Both the position numbers and the translations under genes were made by a program. This document shows positions 44,589-56,164 of a DNA stretch of 64,000 bases, in pieces; position 1 is the stretch's first letter; the number at the start of each line of letters is the position of its first letter. The stretch spans positions 744,001-808,000 of the forward strand of contig JAOWCC010000936.1 of the NCBI GenBank assembly GCA_030867875.1, read 5' to 3'. Under the pieces are notes generated by a model that worked only from the letters and a program-made list of their open reading frames with translations, did not search any database and was not told where the DNA came from. This stretch comes from Actinernus sp. WN-2022 (Eukaryota; Cnidaria; Anthozoa; Actiniaria; Actinernidae).

Positions 44589-44609
44589 CTTAATCTCAAT
44601 CAGGACGTC

Positions 44610-44790
44610 CCTGCGGTATACAAAGGCTAGCCCTTCCTCTTTTCATACACATTTGAAATTCAAATTTCAGAGCAGTGGAGAAAGCAAGCGAGCATATCAG
44701 TCCTCTCTTGTTAGAATGCTACATTTCTAAGCTTTAAGATTCAACAAGCCAAAAAAACTGAACAGAGCGAGGTAGTTAAGTTGTTCATTA
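44610..44790 (+). repeat. Diverged copy of the GPCR 3' flank
   Basis: Matches, in inverted orientation, the region just 3' of the GPCR stop (about 47670-47845). Both contain tttcagagcagtg.agaaagc, tatcagtcctctcttgttag and aatgct.catttctaag..tt. It suggests a decayed second gene copy whose coding part is gone. Confidence 0.7.
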
Positions 44791-45434
44791 AAGACTACCA
44801 ACATGCACAGGCAGCCCAAGCTCTGTATTTGCGCTGTGTGACTATTATTTCACAAAATTCTCAGATAAAGAAAATAAACTTACCTTAAGAGTTTGTTGTT
44901 GTCCTGTTGTTTCTCTGGGGTTTAGAAATGGCGGTTATGGGGCATTTCTCTCACTTTGGTTTTTTTTCTCTTCTCTGTCTAAAAGAAAGGAAAGGCTGCA
45001 CACTCGAATTCAAACCACGAGTCACTTGAGGACGATGTTTCGCACTAAAACCCGTCCGATAGGCGTAATTTCCTCCGTCAGGTGAAAGGTAGATAGTTTT
45101 TCTTACCCCAGAAGTTTTCAGACTTGAGAAATCATTATCCTAACTCTTCCAAATGAATTCATTTCTTTGAAAAAGCCCTCTCATTCTTCGTCAGAAACTA
45201 CATGTTTGCATCAATTCGGTCATGACCGTGGCAAAATTCCTCTTTCCGGCAGAGGGACAGTCAATAAATTGCCAGATACTTTACTCTCCCCCACGGGGTC
45301 TAACTGAGTAGCCAATCGCGTGGCTACAATTTCAAACAAGTTGACAACGCTTGACGACGGCTAGTTCCCAAAGATCACGGGCTCAGAACTTATACATTAT
45401 ATACCTTATTTTGAAACTTGTCTACAAGTGAATC

Positions 45435-45505
45435 GGCTCTATGGTAAAGTGGTTTAGAGCGCGCGCCTCGAATCCAACGATTAGGAGTTCGATTCCACAC
45501 AAGCC
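45435..45505 (+). repeat. tRNA-like SINE segment, left arm
   Basis: ggctctatggtaaagtggtt (box A region) and aggagttcgattcca (box B region) have tRNA spacing, and a tcg sits in the anticodon-loop position. The T-stem and acceptor stem do not pair properly, so it is a pseudo-tRNA or SINE. Confidence 0.55.
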
Positions 45506-45802
45506 AGTAACATAATAAAAAAAAATGTTCTCCTTTCTCAGTTTTATTTTATCTTTTCCTCTATTTTAAGCTATTGGCTCTCAAGCTATTGGCTCTCAAG
45601 CTCCAACACGGTCATGACCTCGATTTGTATTTATATTATTATAGTGCAATGATATAAAATCCTGTGAAAGTATCGAACACTACAGTTTTAATAGATTAAC
45701 GTACTTTATATGCTATCATTTTAATAAAAAAAATACCTTAAAATAGAGGAAAAGATAAAATAAAACTGAGAAAGGAGAAAAAAATGTTGTTTTATGTTAC
45801 TG

Positions 45803-45872
45803 ACTTGTGTGGGATCCAACTCCTAATCGTTGGATTCGAGGCGCGCGCTCTAAACCACTTTACCATAGAGCC
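45803..45872 (-). repeat. tRNA-like SINE segment, right arm
   Basis: Inverted copy of 45435-45505, with box B changed to gagttggatccc-like sequence. Its stems are also defective. Confidence 0.55.
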
Positions 45873-46763
45873 GATTCACTTGTAGACAAGTTTCAAAATA
45901 AGGTATATAATGTATAAGTTCTGAGCCCGTGATCTTTGGGAACTAGCCGTCGTCAAGCGTTGCCAACTTGTTTGAAATTGTAGCCACGCGATTGGCTACT
46001 CAGTACAATAGGCGGCACGTTAGACCCCGTGGGGAGAGAGTAACGTATCTGGCAATTTATTGACTGTCCCTCTGCCGGAAAGAGGAATTTTGCCACGGTC
46101 ATGACCGAATAGCAGCAAACACGTAGTTTCTGACGAAGAATGAGAGGGCTTTTTCAAAGAAATGAGTTCATTTGGAAGAGTTAGGATAATGATTTCTCAA
46201 GTCTGTAAACTTCTGGGGTAAGAAAAACTATCTACCTTTCACCTGACAATCGGATGGGTTTTCGTGCGAAAAATCGGCCTCAAGTGCCTCGTGGTTTGAA
46301 TTCGAGTGTGCAGCCTTTCCTTTCTTTTAGACAGAGAAGAGAGAACAACCCAAAATGAGAGAAATGCCCCATAACCGCCATTTCTAGACCCCAGAGAAAG
46401 AACAGGACAACAACAAACTATTAAGGTAAGTTTAGTTTCTGTATCTGAGAATTTTGTGAAATAATAGTCACACAGTGCAAATACAGAGCTGTGGTACAAT
46501 ATAAGGGAAAATGTCCTCTCCCTTTTCTCCCTTTGGGATTTAAATTTGAAATTCAAATTCAGAACATTGAAGACAAGTAGTAAGAATAACAAGTTTGACT
46601 TATCATTCCATATAGGCGCGCACCTTATATGCTGTAAATAAAAGCCTTGCAACTGGTACATAATCTCCACAAGAGGTATTGTCTTATTTTTATAAACATC
46701 GTCGGTCAGAAAGCGGAAAGCTGAGACCAAATGAAATCCGCACAACTCTTCGTGTTCTATTTA

Positions 46764-46906
46764 TTGCTGGTTTTCACTCAATCCCCAGAGATTCAAATGA
46801 CAAAGGCATGGCGGCCATGTTGGTGCCCCAACAAAAGAAGCTAACGAGGAATCTATTGTTTAAGGGCACCAACATGGCGGCTATGACGTCAAGTGAAAGC
46901 CAGCAA
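46764..46906. mobile_element. MITE family D, copy 2 (complete)
   Basis: ttgctggttttcactcaatc begins the element and gtgaaagccagcaa ends it. The inner arms catggcggccatgttggtgc and accaacatggcgg flank a ~45-bp core. ta flanks both ends. Confidence 0.85.
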
Positions 46907-47149
46907 TAGTTTCATTGTAATTAATTTGAATCCACGTGGTGGTGTGAGCCTTTTGTGGATAATACAAGTAGAAGTAAAATATGGCTAAATGTTTTCCTCA
47001 ATAAAAATCAGTATTTTCCTTCTACTAAATACTTACATTGTTGAATGAATGAATGAAAGAGAAACTTTATTTAATGAGCGTCAGGCTATTGATACCTTCA
47101 GTTGTGGAGTGAACATCTGCGTAATTCTTCGAAATTGAAAACAAACACA

Positions 47150-47668
47150 TAATAATAATAATAGAGGTTTATTAAATATAAAATCGCACAACGTGTGAAT
47201 TACCTTATATTTTACAAGTAATATAGATGAAACTAAGAGTATAAAAATGCCGGGAAACTGGCACTTACAATCATATATATAACTTACACCAGGGGACTGG
47301 ATCCGGTTTACAAAAAATATATTACTGTGTCCTACAAGCTGAGTTAAAATATCCTACAATAAGTTAAGCTAAGATTATTATTATACAATTGAAAATGAAG
47401 AAATTAGTTAGGACTTATTAAAACACATCGCAGGAAAAAAGCTTCTCTTATACCTTTCGGTGCGACACTTAGGCAAACTAAGGTTTTGCCTATTGCGCAA
47501 CTCTCGGCCGTGCGCGCTTACTCGAGTGTCAGGCAGAAGGTGGTGGAGACGTGAACTAGGGATCTTTAGCTTCCTGAATACTTTAGAACATAAATGTTTA
47601 ACTTCAAAATAAGCGCTACACAGTTCGTAAACAGTCATAAAGTACCATTGGCAGTCAATAATGAACAA
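47150..47668 (-). pseudogene. LINE C-terminal fragment and 3' tail
   Basis: The minus frame ends RLHHLLPDTRVSAHGRELRN, then QNLSLPKCRTERYKRSFFPA. Such H..LP..R....Y.LR....SLP.C.T.R...SF.P endings are typical of non-LTR retrotransposon polyproteins in cnidarians. After the stop, about 240 bases of UTR run to an ATT microsatellite at 47150-47165 (aataaacctctattatt on the minus strand), a LINE-like 3' end. Confidence 0.6.
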
Positions 47669-47913
47669 CTATCTTCCATTTGTTCTGGTTTCTTTGGCTT
47701 CTTTAATTTTAAACCTTAGAAATTTAGCATTCTAACAAGAGAGGACTGATATTGGCGCTTGCTTTCTTCACTGCTCTGAAATTTTAAGTTCTAAAGAGGG
47801 GCTAACCCTTTTCTACCGGAACCTCTTGTTTAATAGTGAAGCACAAATCACCTTGTGGCCCTCCTTGTTGATATAAGTACACAAGTTTTACTACTCATGC
47901 AGTAATGAGCAAT

Positions 47914-49089
47914 TTATCCATGGTAGATGGTATTTATCGTGACTGTTTTGTTCTTTTCTCTTTCAGCAGTTGTTGCTCCTTTTTCCTGTTCAGCTTGGTA
48001 GGTAAAGCGAGCAAGTTCGCACATTCGTTGACCAGTATGTTGCTTTAAATTCGGCTCCGTCGGTACATGCCATACATTACATTTAAAAAAATGGTTGCAA
48101 ACAGTTGTTTTGAGTTTTTTTCGAAGATCACGATTGTACCATAAATAAATAATAGGATTAATAGCAGAGTTCGAGGCACCAAGGAGACATCCTATTCGCC
48201 TAATACAATAATCCTTGTAGAAGCTATTCGGCGTCTTTGCGATTATTTGCCTAAGGTTATAAACGAAACAAAGAGAATAAGGAATAACAAAACTGAAAAG
48301 AACGTTGATGAACATCTTGGTATCTTGAAATCTCCAGGCCTGAGATTTATGTAAGTAAGAAAGCTGTCCATGTTGAATTTGTCTCCTTCTCTGCTGTAAA
48401 AATATAGTTAGTTTTGTAGCGACAACAACAAAAATGAAATATGGAATTATATAAAATAGTATTGTAAAAACAATAAAAGATATTTTTTGGTACAGGAGAT
48501 TTCTAGCAGGTTTACACATTAGTGTATATTCTGCCTTGTTGAGATCTATTCTTACAAGTTCATCAGTCGACATTAGTTGAATGGATCCTACCACACTGCC
48601 TGCAATCCATGCTCCAATGATAAGCTTTTTCGAAAGTGAAGTAGAAGGAACTTTAAAAGGATGAAAAACTGCACAATATTTCTCAACTGATATAACACAT
48701 AGGTTAATAATTGTTATAGATGCAAGGATATAAATAACAATTCTACTTCCTATGCAGCTCCAGTTATCAATGTAAAAATCAACGTACATCTGGATGCACA
48801 CAATGGGTATTCCAACAGTTGCAAGGAGAAAATCAGACAAAGCAAGACTCTTGATGAAATGTCTAATGAGGTATCTCTGGAAAGCTTTGGACCGTTTTTG
48901 TTTTTGTTCTGCATCCTTTCTTCGCTCTTCAAGCAGCACAAGGACATTTCCGACAAACGCAATAACTCCGAAGAAGCAGTACAGAGCCAGAAAAGTTAGT
49001 TTGACAGCAGGATCTATAGGGGCGAACCTATACTTCCTCTCAATGATTGTATTTGTCAGGCTTGCATTTTGATAGTTAACCAAACTCAT
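47914..49089 (-). CDS. Class A (rhodopsin-like) G-protein-coupled receptor
   Basis: 391 residues from the ATG at 49089-49087. A longer frame extends upstream, but an acceptor (tattttcag at 49140-49132) lies 40 bp before this ATG, so the upstream part is probably intron. The N-terminus has a possible N-glycosylation site (NAS, residues 8-10). Seven hydrophobic segments are visible. TM1 has GNVL; TM2 has LALSDFLLATVGIP; a Cys before TM3 (NWSC) can pair with LMC in loop 2. TM3 ends SVEKYCAVFHPF, so the usual DRY is EKY. TM6 has FVIPYSLCF in place of CWxP. TM7 is SAINPIIYLW (NPxxY), followed by a C-terminal CNHFFKC that could be palmitoylated. Ligand unknown; cnidarian orphan-type, probably peptide- or amine-like. 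No intron in the coding region. Confidence 0.9.
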   Translation of the reverse strand: MSLVNYQNASLTNTIIERKYRFAPIDPAVKLTFLALYCFFGVIAFVGNVLVLLEERRKDAEQKQKRSKAFQRYLIRHFIKSLALSDFLLATVGIPIVCIQMYVDFYIDNWSCIGSRIVIYILASITIINLCVISVEKYCAVFHPFKVPSTSLSKKLIIGAWIAGSVVGSIQLMSTDELVRIDLNKAEYTLMCKPARNLLYQKISFIVFTILFYIIPYFIFVVVATKLTIFLQQRRRQIQHGQLSYLHKSQAWRFQDTKMFINVLFSFVIPYSLCFVYNLRQIIAKTPNSFYKDYCIRRIGCLLGASNSAINPIIYLWYNRDLRKKLKTTVCNHFFKCNVWHVPTEPNLKQHTGQRMCELARFTYQAEQEKGATTAEREKNKTVTINTIYHG

Positions 49090-49131
49090 CGTTGCCAAGA
49101 CAACTTGAAGTGCAGCACTTTCTTGTAGGTT

Positions 49132-49140
49132 CTGAAAATA
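49132..49140 (-). promoter_or_regulatory. Splice acceptor upstream of the GPCR ATG
   Basis: On the minus strand the sequence ctctattttcag|aacctac lies about 40 bp before the chosen ATG. It implies a separate 5' UTR exon further upstream, which was not located. Confidence 0.55.
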
Positions 49141-50675
49141 GAGTCGAGGTGATGAGTTAACTTGAAAAGACGAACAGTTAAGACATTTTATTATATGAAC
49201 AACTAACATTTGTTTATTTATAGGAGAAACAAAAATTGGCCGATATTGAACAATTTTCAAAATAAATATCAACGACATGGATAAACTATTGATAATTTAT
49301 TATCATATGCTATTATTCGTAATTTTTGTTTCGAATCCTTGAATGTCGCTATTTTGCGAGTTTTGGATGTAGTATTCAAGGTAGAGAGAACCAGTGTTAT
49401 ATGGCGCAGAACATTCAACCCTACCAGTTTCTAAACTGCTACTTAAAAGTACAGTTTGTACAATCTCGGAGGCGAGAGATTGTATAGGCCGATACAACAC
49501 GTTCATTGTGTGTTTTGTTTGCAAGCGAATTAGATGTATCATTTTTACTGGCCACAGGACTGAATTTTATAACAAGATCAACATCTCAAAAACTAATACA
49601 TGTACATGAACTAATACATGTTGACATACTATGCCAGCTTATTATTACATGTTGCTGTTACAGTTTAACACAAGTTACAGTTATATTTCATTTATACAAT
49701 TAAGGATATATTGTTCGTCCTTTGTACGTTTTTTGCTTATGACATAATTGCCTTTTGGTCTTTACAACATAAACAGATTCATTGCAACATAGAAATTAGG
49801 ACATTATACTTTTGCCAATTTAAGTTATCACTAAGTTACAGTTATACATTGTATTTCATTTCAATAACATTAAGGATATCGTTTATCCTTCTCTAAGTGT
49901 TTTGCTTCTCACTTGATTTCCTTTCATTACAACATAACCACTATATGAACACTGTTTTACAACTCAGTGGACAATACTTTGAATGTGATCAGCAACCCGT
50001 ACTGCTGTTCATAGCATGTGTAGCGCGCTATATCTTGCAATGTACATTGCATACCTTATGTGTATTTTTAGTGCTTTGTAAAACTATTTTTGTAAGTGCA
50101 ATTTTCATGAACTGACTATGGTCCTGTTCTCCCCTTCAACTGGTCTTTTTTGTGCATTTGTAGTTTTTATTGATATCGCATAGCAATCTCCACCAGTTAT
50201 TGGTATGGGAGAAATAGAGTCGCTCGCTCACTTGCTTCATAAGGTGTTAACAACTCACATTATTTTAAGAACATACCCGAATCTCCCTCACTGCTAATTT
50301 CAGATGGCTCAAACTTTGGCAGGCACGATATAGGGTCTCCATAAATCCAATTAGTGTTGGCGAGTGTTGACGAGGCCCTTATCCCTCATTTTTAATGCCA
50401 TGTCACTCAAACTTTGACAACATGGTAGTTGGTCTCAATAAATAACAGTATTGATAACGTCATCGATCACGTGACTTTAAGTACGCTTCAAAAACTCATG
50501 AATAATTAATGAGCATTTTGTCCAATCAGATGAAGCAAATCAGTCACGTGCATGCTCCTTTATACCTGATAAAATCTCATCATTCTAAAAGGCCCGCGGA
50601 GGGATTTGAATTATGTCCCATAGGGAAACGGGGTTAATGATTGAGACAATGGAATTTCTATTGATGTTTCAGCTT

Positions 50676-50772
50676 TCTCACTGAATTGCTAATTAGGATG
50701 AACGTTTTATATAAAGAATATTAATGAACATGAAATTTTATATAAAGTTTCATCCTAATTAAGAATTCACTG
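50676..50772. repeat. Hairpin (gctaattaggatgaa arms)
   Basis: Left cactgaattgctaattagga and right tcctaattaagaattcactg are complementary, with inner ttttatataaag pairs. Confidence 0.75.
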
Positions 50773-51304
50773 ATAAAGACCCAAAGATAGCAAAAAGTAC
50801 ACGGAACATAAGGTACCTAGATAATAAATTTTGCACTAAATTTACTAATATCAGCAGACTACCGAGATACACAGATAATATTTTTAAAATGAAGTTATCC
50901 AACTACCATTACTTGTTTACCGAGCCACTGTTTAGTTCCAATTATTAAACCAAACTCAAAGCCGTAAAATTATAAAAACGTGCATTAAACTTACATATTT
51001 TGTGCCGGAGTCAAAAATTTAGAGTCTGCCGTCATTGTCAGTCACATCGCTTTCCAAGTCTTGAACTTTATCGAGGTAAACCACGACACCAAATCCTTCA
51101 AATGCAGATTCTTCTTGGAATGCGAAACGCCGCTATGGTAATTTCTTCATGTCATTCCCTTGAGATGTTCGTAATTGCAGGCGATGATTACTCGAATATT
51201 TTGCATGGCGTTGTGAATACAAAGGTTCAATGGTTCATTAAGTAACCATTCCCTTGAGATGTGCGTCTTTCTTTCATTGCATTCTTCAAGCGTTTTTGAA
51301 GCCG

Positions 51305-51415
51305 TTTAAAACACTCACAGCACGTGTTTTATCAAGTCTAAAAATTATCGGGCTTCGCCCTCGAATTTTTAAACTTGATAAAACACTGCTGTTCGTGTTT
51401 TAAACAGTACATCAG
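51305..51415. repeat. Palindromic repeat (gtttaaaacac arms)
   Basis: gtttaaaacactcacagcac and gctgttcgtgttttaaac pair, as do tgttttatcaagtctaaaaa and tttttaaacttgataaaac, around a gggcttcgccc hairpin. Confidence 0.8.
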
Positions 51416-51954
51416 TACCTACCTCATTTATAATAGAGGTTTTGCACCATCACGTTTAACCCCAACCAGTCAAGAAAACCTCCTCAAAACATTAGTTAGT
51501 AATCATCCTTTATTCACAAAAAGGCTTTCTTACACATTACGGGGAAACAAAGTAAATAAAATACTAAATCGTTAAAACCACAGAGTTCCCAAATACAAAC
51601 CAATCGCACACCACGGAAAACCAAATTTCACGGGTGATATGCGTTATGATATTTCACATTTTCCTACTCTGCGTTTACCACTCAATATCTTACTAAACCT
51701 TGACCAATAATGAGGCAGCACTCGCTACCTATTGGGTATACTAGTATTAAAACTATATGACATTTTAATGGAAAACGTAACGAATTAGAGTTCAGCTCTA
51801 TAGTTTGCGTCACGGATATGCGCAGTGTATAAATTATAATATATTTGTGAGACGATCTCCATGCATCAATACGTTGTACGTTGATATTTCACCCAACCGG
51901 GTTGTGAGACCTTCCCCCTAACAGACAATTTATAGTGTTTGTTGGATATAGAAC

Positions 51955-52075
51955 TAATGACTAAAACATCAGTGTCTGTATCAGTGATAAACGTGTCTCA
52001 TGATCAGTGTCAGTGATACAGACGTTTGTGTTTTATTTATCGATTTCTGTATATCTGATACGACACTGATGTTGC
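51955..52075. repeat. Inverted tcagtgt/cactga words
   Basis: Several copies of atcagtgtc..tatcagtgat and complements form an imperfect hairpin near 51965-52075. Confidence 0.5.
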
Positions 52076-52737
52076 TCCTGATCTTAGTCCAAGACTAAGA
52101 ACTTTAATCCAATTGTGTTTTATCTGTTCTGCTCCTTTGCCATTCCTCAAAAAGCTCAACAGCCCACTTAGTATTATTTTGGGTGTTTTCCAAAACGACT
52201 ACGCTCTTCGTCATCAGTTTACGGTTCACGGAAACTGCGTACGCCATGTTCAGTGTTCCATCTCAACGGCTCAAAACGTATTGAGCTGCCAAATGAACGA
52301 CAATGTGCCAAACTGCTAGCCAATTTACATGAAAATGATAAAGGAAATGGCACAAATACTTGAAACACAAGCACATAACATCATATTATGTACATCAATA
52401 CCGGAGTACCGTTCGGCATCTACAAATATGAAATCAATTTACATTGCCTCCAAACTTACTTCAAAGAATCTTTTCAAAAAGCAATTCATAAATCCAGAGT
52501 TAACTAGCTAAAATATCAATCAACTTCTTAACTGATATCTGAGATATCGCTATTATAGCCCAATTTATCAGGCATTAAAATAAAAATATTACTAAAATTG
52601 AATTTCACAAGTAGTTTATAACATTCGTGTTCGTATTGTATCAGCCTTTGTAAAATCATTAATAATACATAAGGGTGCTAACCAATCCAAACGCAGCATT
52701 CGAGTCACATGACTACCACTGTAAACCCACATACAGA

Positions 52738-52850
52738 ACCAGGAGCATCCATCTTTCACACATGTCCTGTGAAGCCGCAACATTCGAACTGGGCTATTTT
52801 TAGATAATTATTCCCGCACAAAAGTATGACGTTGTTATGGTTACCACGGG
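52738..52850. repeat. Partial copy of the 7-bp-TSD DNA transposon
   Basis: accaggagcatccatctttc followed by ctgtgaagccgcaacattcg and gggctatttttaga resembles the left arm of 32965-33439. No right end is seen. Confidence 0.6.
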
Positions 52851-52910
52851 TGAGATATTGAACAGCCAATTGCTGGTTTTCACTCAATCCCCAGAGATTC
52901 AAATGACAAA

Positions 52911-53780
52911 ACTTATCACATAGTGGCTTTAAAAAAGAATACGAACTGTTCCTACTTGACAGCCAGCTGTAATATTAATATTATTTTCATAAAGTTGGCA
53001 TATATGACTACTACATTCTTGAGAAACTTATTTACAGCGTTAGTATTGTTATAGTACTTAGTAATAGTACTAGAATTAGTATTAGTATTAGTATTAGAAT
53101 TAACATAAGTATCAACATTAGCATTATATTATTATATTCATGAAATTATGAAACTTGAGAAAAATTAACATTAAGATCAAGATTATTATTATATTTATGA
53201 AATTATTTATATGTAAACTAATTACAGCAATATTTCCTTTCGTATTATTAGCACCCTTTTCCTCTGCTCGTATTATTTACAGTATTAGTATTGTTACAGT
53301 ACTTAGTATTAGAATTAGTACTAGTATTAGCATTAGAATAATTAACATAAGTATCAACATTAGTATTAGGATTATTATATTCAAGAAATTATGAAACTTG
53401 AGAAACATTAGCATTAGGATTATTATATTCATGAAATTGTTTATATGTAAACTAATTATAGCAATATTTCCTTTCGTATTACCAACACCCATTTCCTCTG
53501 CTCTTTTTCTTATTTCTTTTGTATAATTCCTCTGGAATCTTTTTCCTCAATTTCTCCTCTGCACTTTTCCTATTTATATAATTCTTCTTTGTTTTTTTCC
53601 TCGACCATTATACCTATGGTAGTGATCAACTCGAAAGCCCAGCGGCTACTTTGACCACTACGCACATTTAACCTAGCTCGTTAAATTTAATAGCTTATAT
53701 TATCATTCCTTTTTCCTACATATTTGTAAATTTTATTTAAAAAAAGGAAAAAATAGTGTAAAATAAAATGAATCTGAATC
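52911..53780. mobile_element. 870-bp insertion with tgacaaa target duplication
   Basis: Flanked by tgacaaa at 52904-52910 and 53781-53787. It ends aaaatgaatctgaatc after an A-rich stretch, like the 3' end of a CR1/L2-type LINE, so a 5'-truncated retrotransposon copy is likely. It contains the duplication 53037-53515. No RT motif is seen. Confidence 0.65.
53037..53515 (+). repeat. ~240-bp tandem duplication with attagt repeats
   Basis: 53037-53275 and 53277-53515 both run from gtattagtattgtta.agtacttagta through atgaaattatgaaacttgag to aatatttcctttcgtatta and ttttcctctgctc-like sequence. The first third is an imperfect attagtattaga minisatellite. Confidence 0.8.
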
Positions 53781-54239
53781 TGACAAAGGGCATGGCGGCC
53801 ATGTTGGTGTACCTAACAAAAGAAGCTAACGAAGAATCTATTGTTAAAGGTACACCAACACGGCGGCTATGACGTCACGTGCAAACCAGCAATAAATTGC
53901 TAAAATTCAAACCGTGTTAATTATACAAACAGGTACTCATTCGGTAGATCAATCTCAAAGGAATACCCTGTGTATGAAAACCGTATCAATAATGATTTCT
54001 GCGCCAATATCTCACGCTAAAAATAGATGAGCTTGGATTACGTGATTTTAAGATGAATGTCTGGTCTTCCATTCACAAGTTAAAGAGCATTCCAAGATTA
54101 GGGATAATATGAAGTTTGGTAGTGAAATTTCAAAATGGTACGAAGTTATTTAGATTTTAATTTCCAAAGTTTTGTATGGCAAGAGCTAGGTGTGGACCTT
54201 GTTCCCTCGTTTCCATGATTTTTCTAGTTTTAAAATATT

Positions 54240-54890
54240 TTTGCAGCAACTGAAATCTACACTATCAAACTCGCTCCACCAGGCTTCTTGTTTACGTCAG
54301 ACGAAATGCAAAGTACATTCGTAGCTCATCTGTAAGAAGCACAATACATATTTCAGTTGTGCGTCGACCTAATCGGACGCATATAACGTGTGCAAAGGCG
54401 TGCTACGAAATATGTTTTAAACCTACCTTTTTATGTACTCCAACCTATGGAGAAAGATTAGAAACTCTGACACTCCTTCCTATCTGTTATTCGCATGAAT
54501 ATTTAGACATGTTTTTTTTAAGCAGCTAACCGCTTATTATATATGAATGCTTCCGTCCTTCTGCATATTCCAACTGTCAGACTTACTAGACCATCCAGCA
54601 ACTCGAACACCGAAAATTCCACATCCGCAAATGTAAGACCACAACTTCCCCCCAAATATTTTTAATACAACCTGGGTGTAAAATATGGAACCCATTAGCT
54701 GATGAACTTAACTTGGCTTAGGCTGTTGCGGCTACCCTGCCACGGTTTTTAGTCAGAACCACTCCGATTATTGTAATTGTTTTTATTATTTCTTTGCCGG
54801 CTTATTTTACTTGTATTGTACATTCTCTGTGGCGAATCTGAAATGTTTTTTTCTAACTTCTCACTATTTCTTACTATGGTGTATTCTAAT
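54240..54890 (+). pseudogene. LINE RT C-terminal remnant
   Basis: Weak but ordered similarity to the ends of L2/CR1-like polyproteins: PTYGERLETLTLLPICYSHEYL (about 54442-54505), then later CKIWNPLADEL (54680-54712), broken by stops. An AATAAATAATGTTGTT tail lies at 54886-54903. Confidence 0.5.
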
Positions 54891-54949
54891 AAATAATGTT
54901 GTTATACATTTTACTCACATCTCGATTCTGATTGGCTGAGAACACGCAA

Positions 54950-55805
54950 CGAATTCCCCATAGACTCTTCCACAGACCCCGCTCGGCCGTTGCACTTTCC
55001 CCACGCAAAGGGTCTGTTACAGTACAATGGTATCTCGATCTTGATTGGCTAGTCTATCCGCCTTGTAACCAATGCTGCTATTGGTTGATGCATATTCTGC
55101 TGACTGGGCCATTTGTTTTCTACTTGCCAGCTAGTTCATGCCGAACGGAGAAAGAAGCCTTCGAAAACACGGTATTTTTTAAGCTATCGCTTTCTAAAAT
55201 AAACCAGACAAAGAACGATACAGTGGTTGAAGTCAAAGCAGTGCGACTGTGGATTAGCAAGCCAAATTTGACTCGAGTCAAATTTATTTTGTATATACGG
55301 TACAAACTTTTTTAGCGATTCTCTTTCCTTAGCTTACATACATTTATACCGTAAGTTAACGGCTCGAATAATAAATCTACTCGATCTTATTGGATTCACT
55401 ATTTGTTTTTTTTATTAAACTGATACCAGAAACGGGTTTCATTTAGGATCGAAGTTATCCCAAAGTTATGTTGCCGAGTCACCGTTTCGGGTGCGATTTA
55501 CCGCCTATTTTGGGGTCAGTATTTTACGTTTGCTGGATTCTTCAAACATCCCTTCAATCATTCAATGAACTTCAATTTCAGTGACCTACAGCCTTGCTTA
55601 AAATATACTGATAACCGACTCCGGAATTTTCTCATTCGAATCCTTTCATGTCCTTTTAACTGATCGGTCTGCCTGTGTTTGCCTCGCAATGCCTGCTGGG
55701 TCCAGGTTTTTCTGGACCCAGCATGCCTTGCAGGATTGTACTGTAACAGACCCTTTGCGTGGGGAAAGTGCAACGGCCGAGCGGGATCTGCGGAAGAGTC
55801 TAAGC
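54950..55805. mobile_element. Inverted-repeat element (cccacgcaaagggtctgtta)
   Basis: Left 54958-55028 (tagactcttccacagacccc, cgctcggccgttgcactttc) is complementary to the right arm 55735-55803. A second hairpin, gggtccaggtttttctggaccc, lies just inside the right arm. The 127-codon frame between the arms has no recognisable domain. Confidence 0.8.
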
Positions 55806-56160
55806 TTGATATAGCACTAAGTACGCATGCGTACAACATTATCTGCTAGCAGATAATACCAAGAGAGGATAAAAATAATACTTATCGCTCGATGGTAAGC
55901 AAATACGACAATTTTACGCTAGAAAGCAGGGCACTTAATTCGTTATTTTGAGCCATTTTAGCGCTCAGCTATGTTTCTAGTAATTCTTTTCTCCTAAACT
56001 CGTAAAATAAATGCAATTTTTAGCTCGAATATGAAAAAAACCCATCTTGAATCATGCAGAAATCAATCATGCGTAAACAAACCAACTTTATGCGGCGTTT
56101 CATTTAGCTTCGTTTACGATAGCTTTCTCTTTTGTTAAAACTTGAGCTTAAAAATGTATA
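55806..56160. other. No gene recognised
   Basis: Non-coding, AT-rich. Confidence 0.4.
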
Positions 56161-56164
56161 ATAA

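Larger units (their letters stand above)
44820..46492. repeat. 1.67-kb inverted repeat, ~750-bp arms
   Basis: The left arm 44820-45570 and right arm 45737-46492 are reverse complements with scattered changes. The outer ends are agctctgtatttg and caaatacagagct; the inner ends are cctctattttaag and cttaaaatagagg. The spacer is about 165 bp. Each arm holds a tRNA-like SINE and a cctctttccggcagaggg stretch. The 168-codon minus frame in the right arm (46239-46745) has no recognisable domain and is not called. Confidence 0.9.
49150..52730. other. GPCR upstream region, non-coding
   Basis: No other gene is recognised. It must contain the GPCR promoter and probably its first exon. Words such as ttacagttatacattg/ttacagttatatttcattt recur around 49675 and 49840. 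Two hairpins are listed separately. Confidence 0.4.
52870..53892. mobile_element. MITE family D, copy 3, split by an insertion
   Basis: The left part (52870-52910, ttgctggttttcactcaatc) and right part (53781-53892, ending accagcaa) are the two halves of a copy like 46764-46906. They are separated by 52911-53780. Confidence 0.85.

Noticed and set aside
45435..45505. Functional tRNA gene
   Set aside because: Box A and B are present, but the T-stem and acceptor stem do not pair. The sequence is duplicated in an inverted repeat, so a SINE or pseudo-tRNA is more likely.
46239..46745. 168-codon open frame on the minus strand
   Set aside because: It runs through the right arm of the large inverted repeat, has no domain or signal, and its composition changes at the repeat edge. 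Treated as a chance frame.
49090..49278. 63-residue N-terminal extension of the GPCR
   Set aside because: A splice acceptor lies inside it and the sequence is not hydrophilic receptor-like. The ATG at 49089 gives a normal N-terminus with a glycosylation site.
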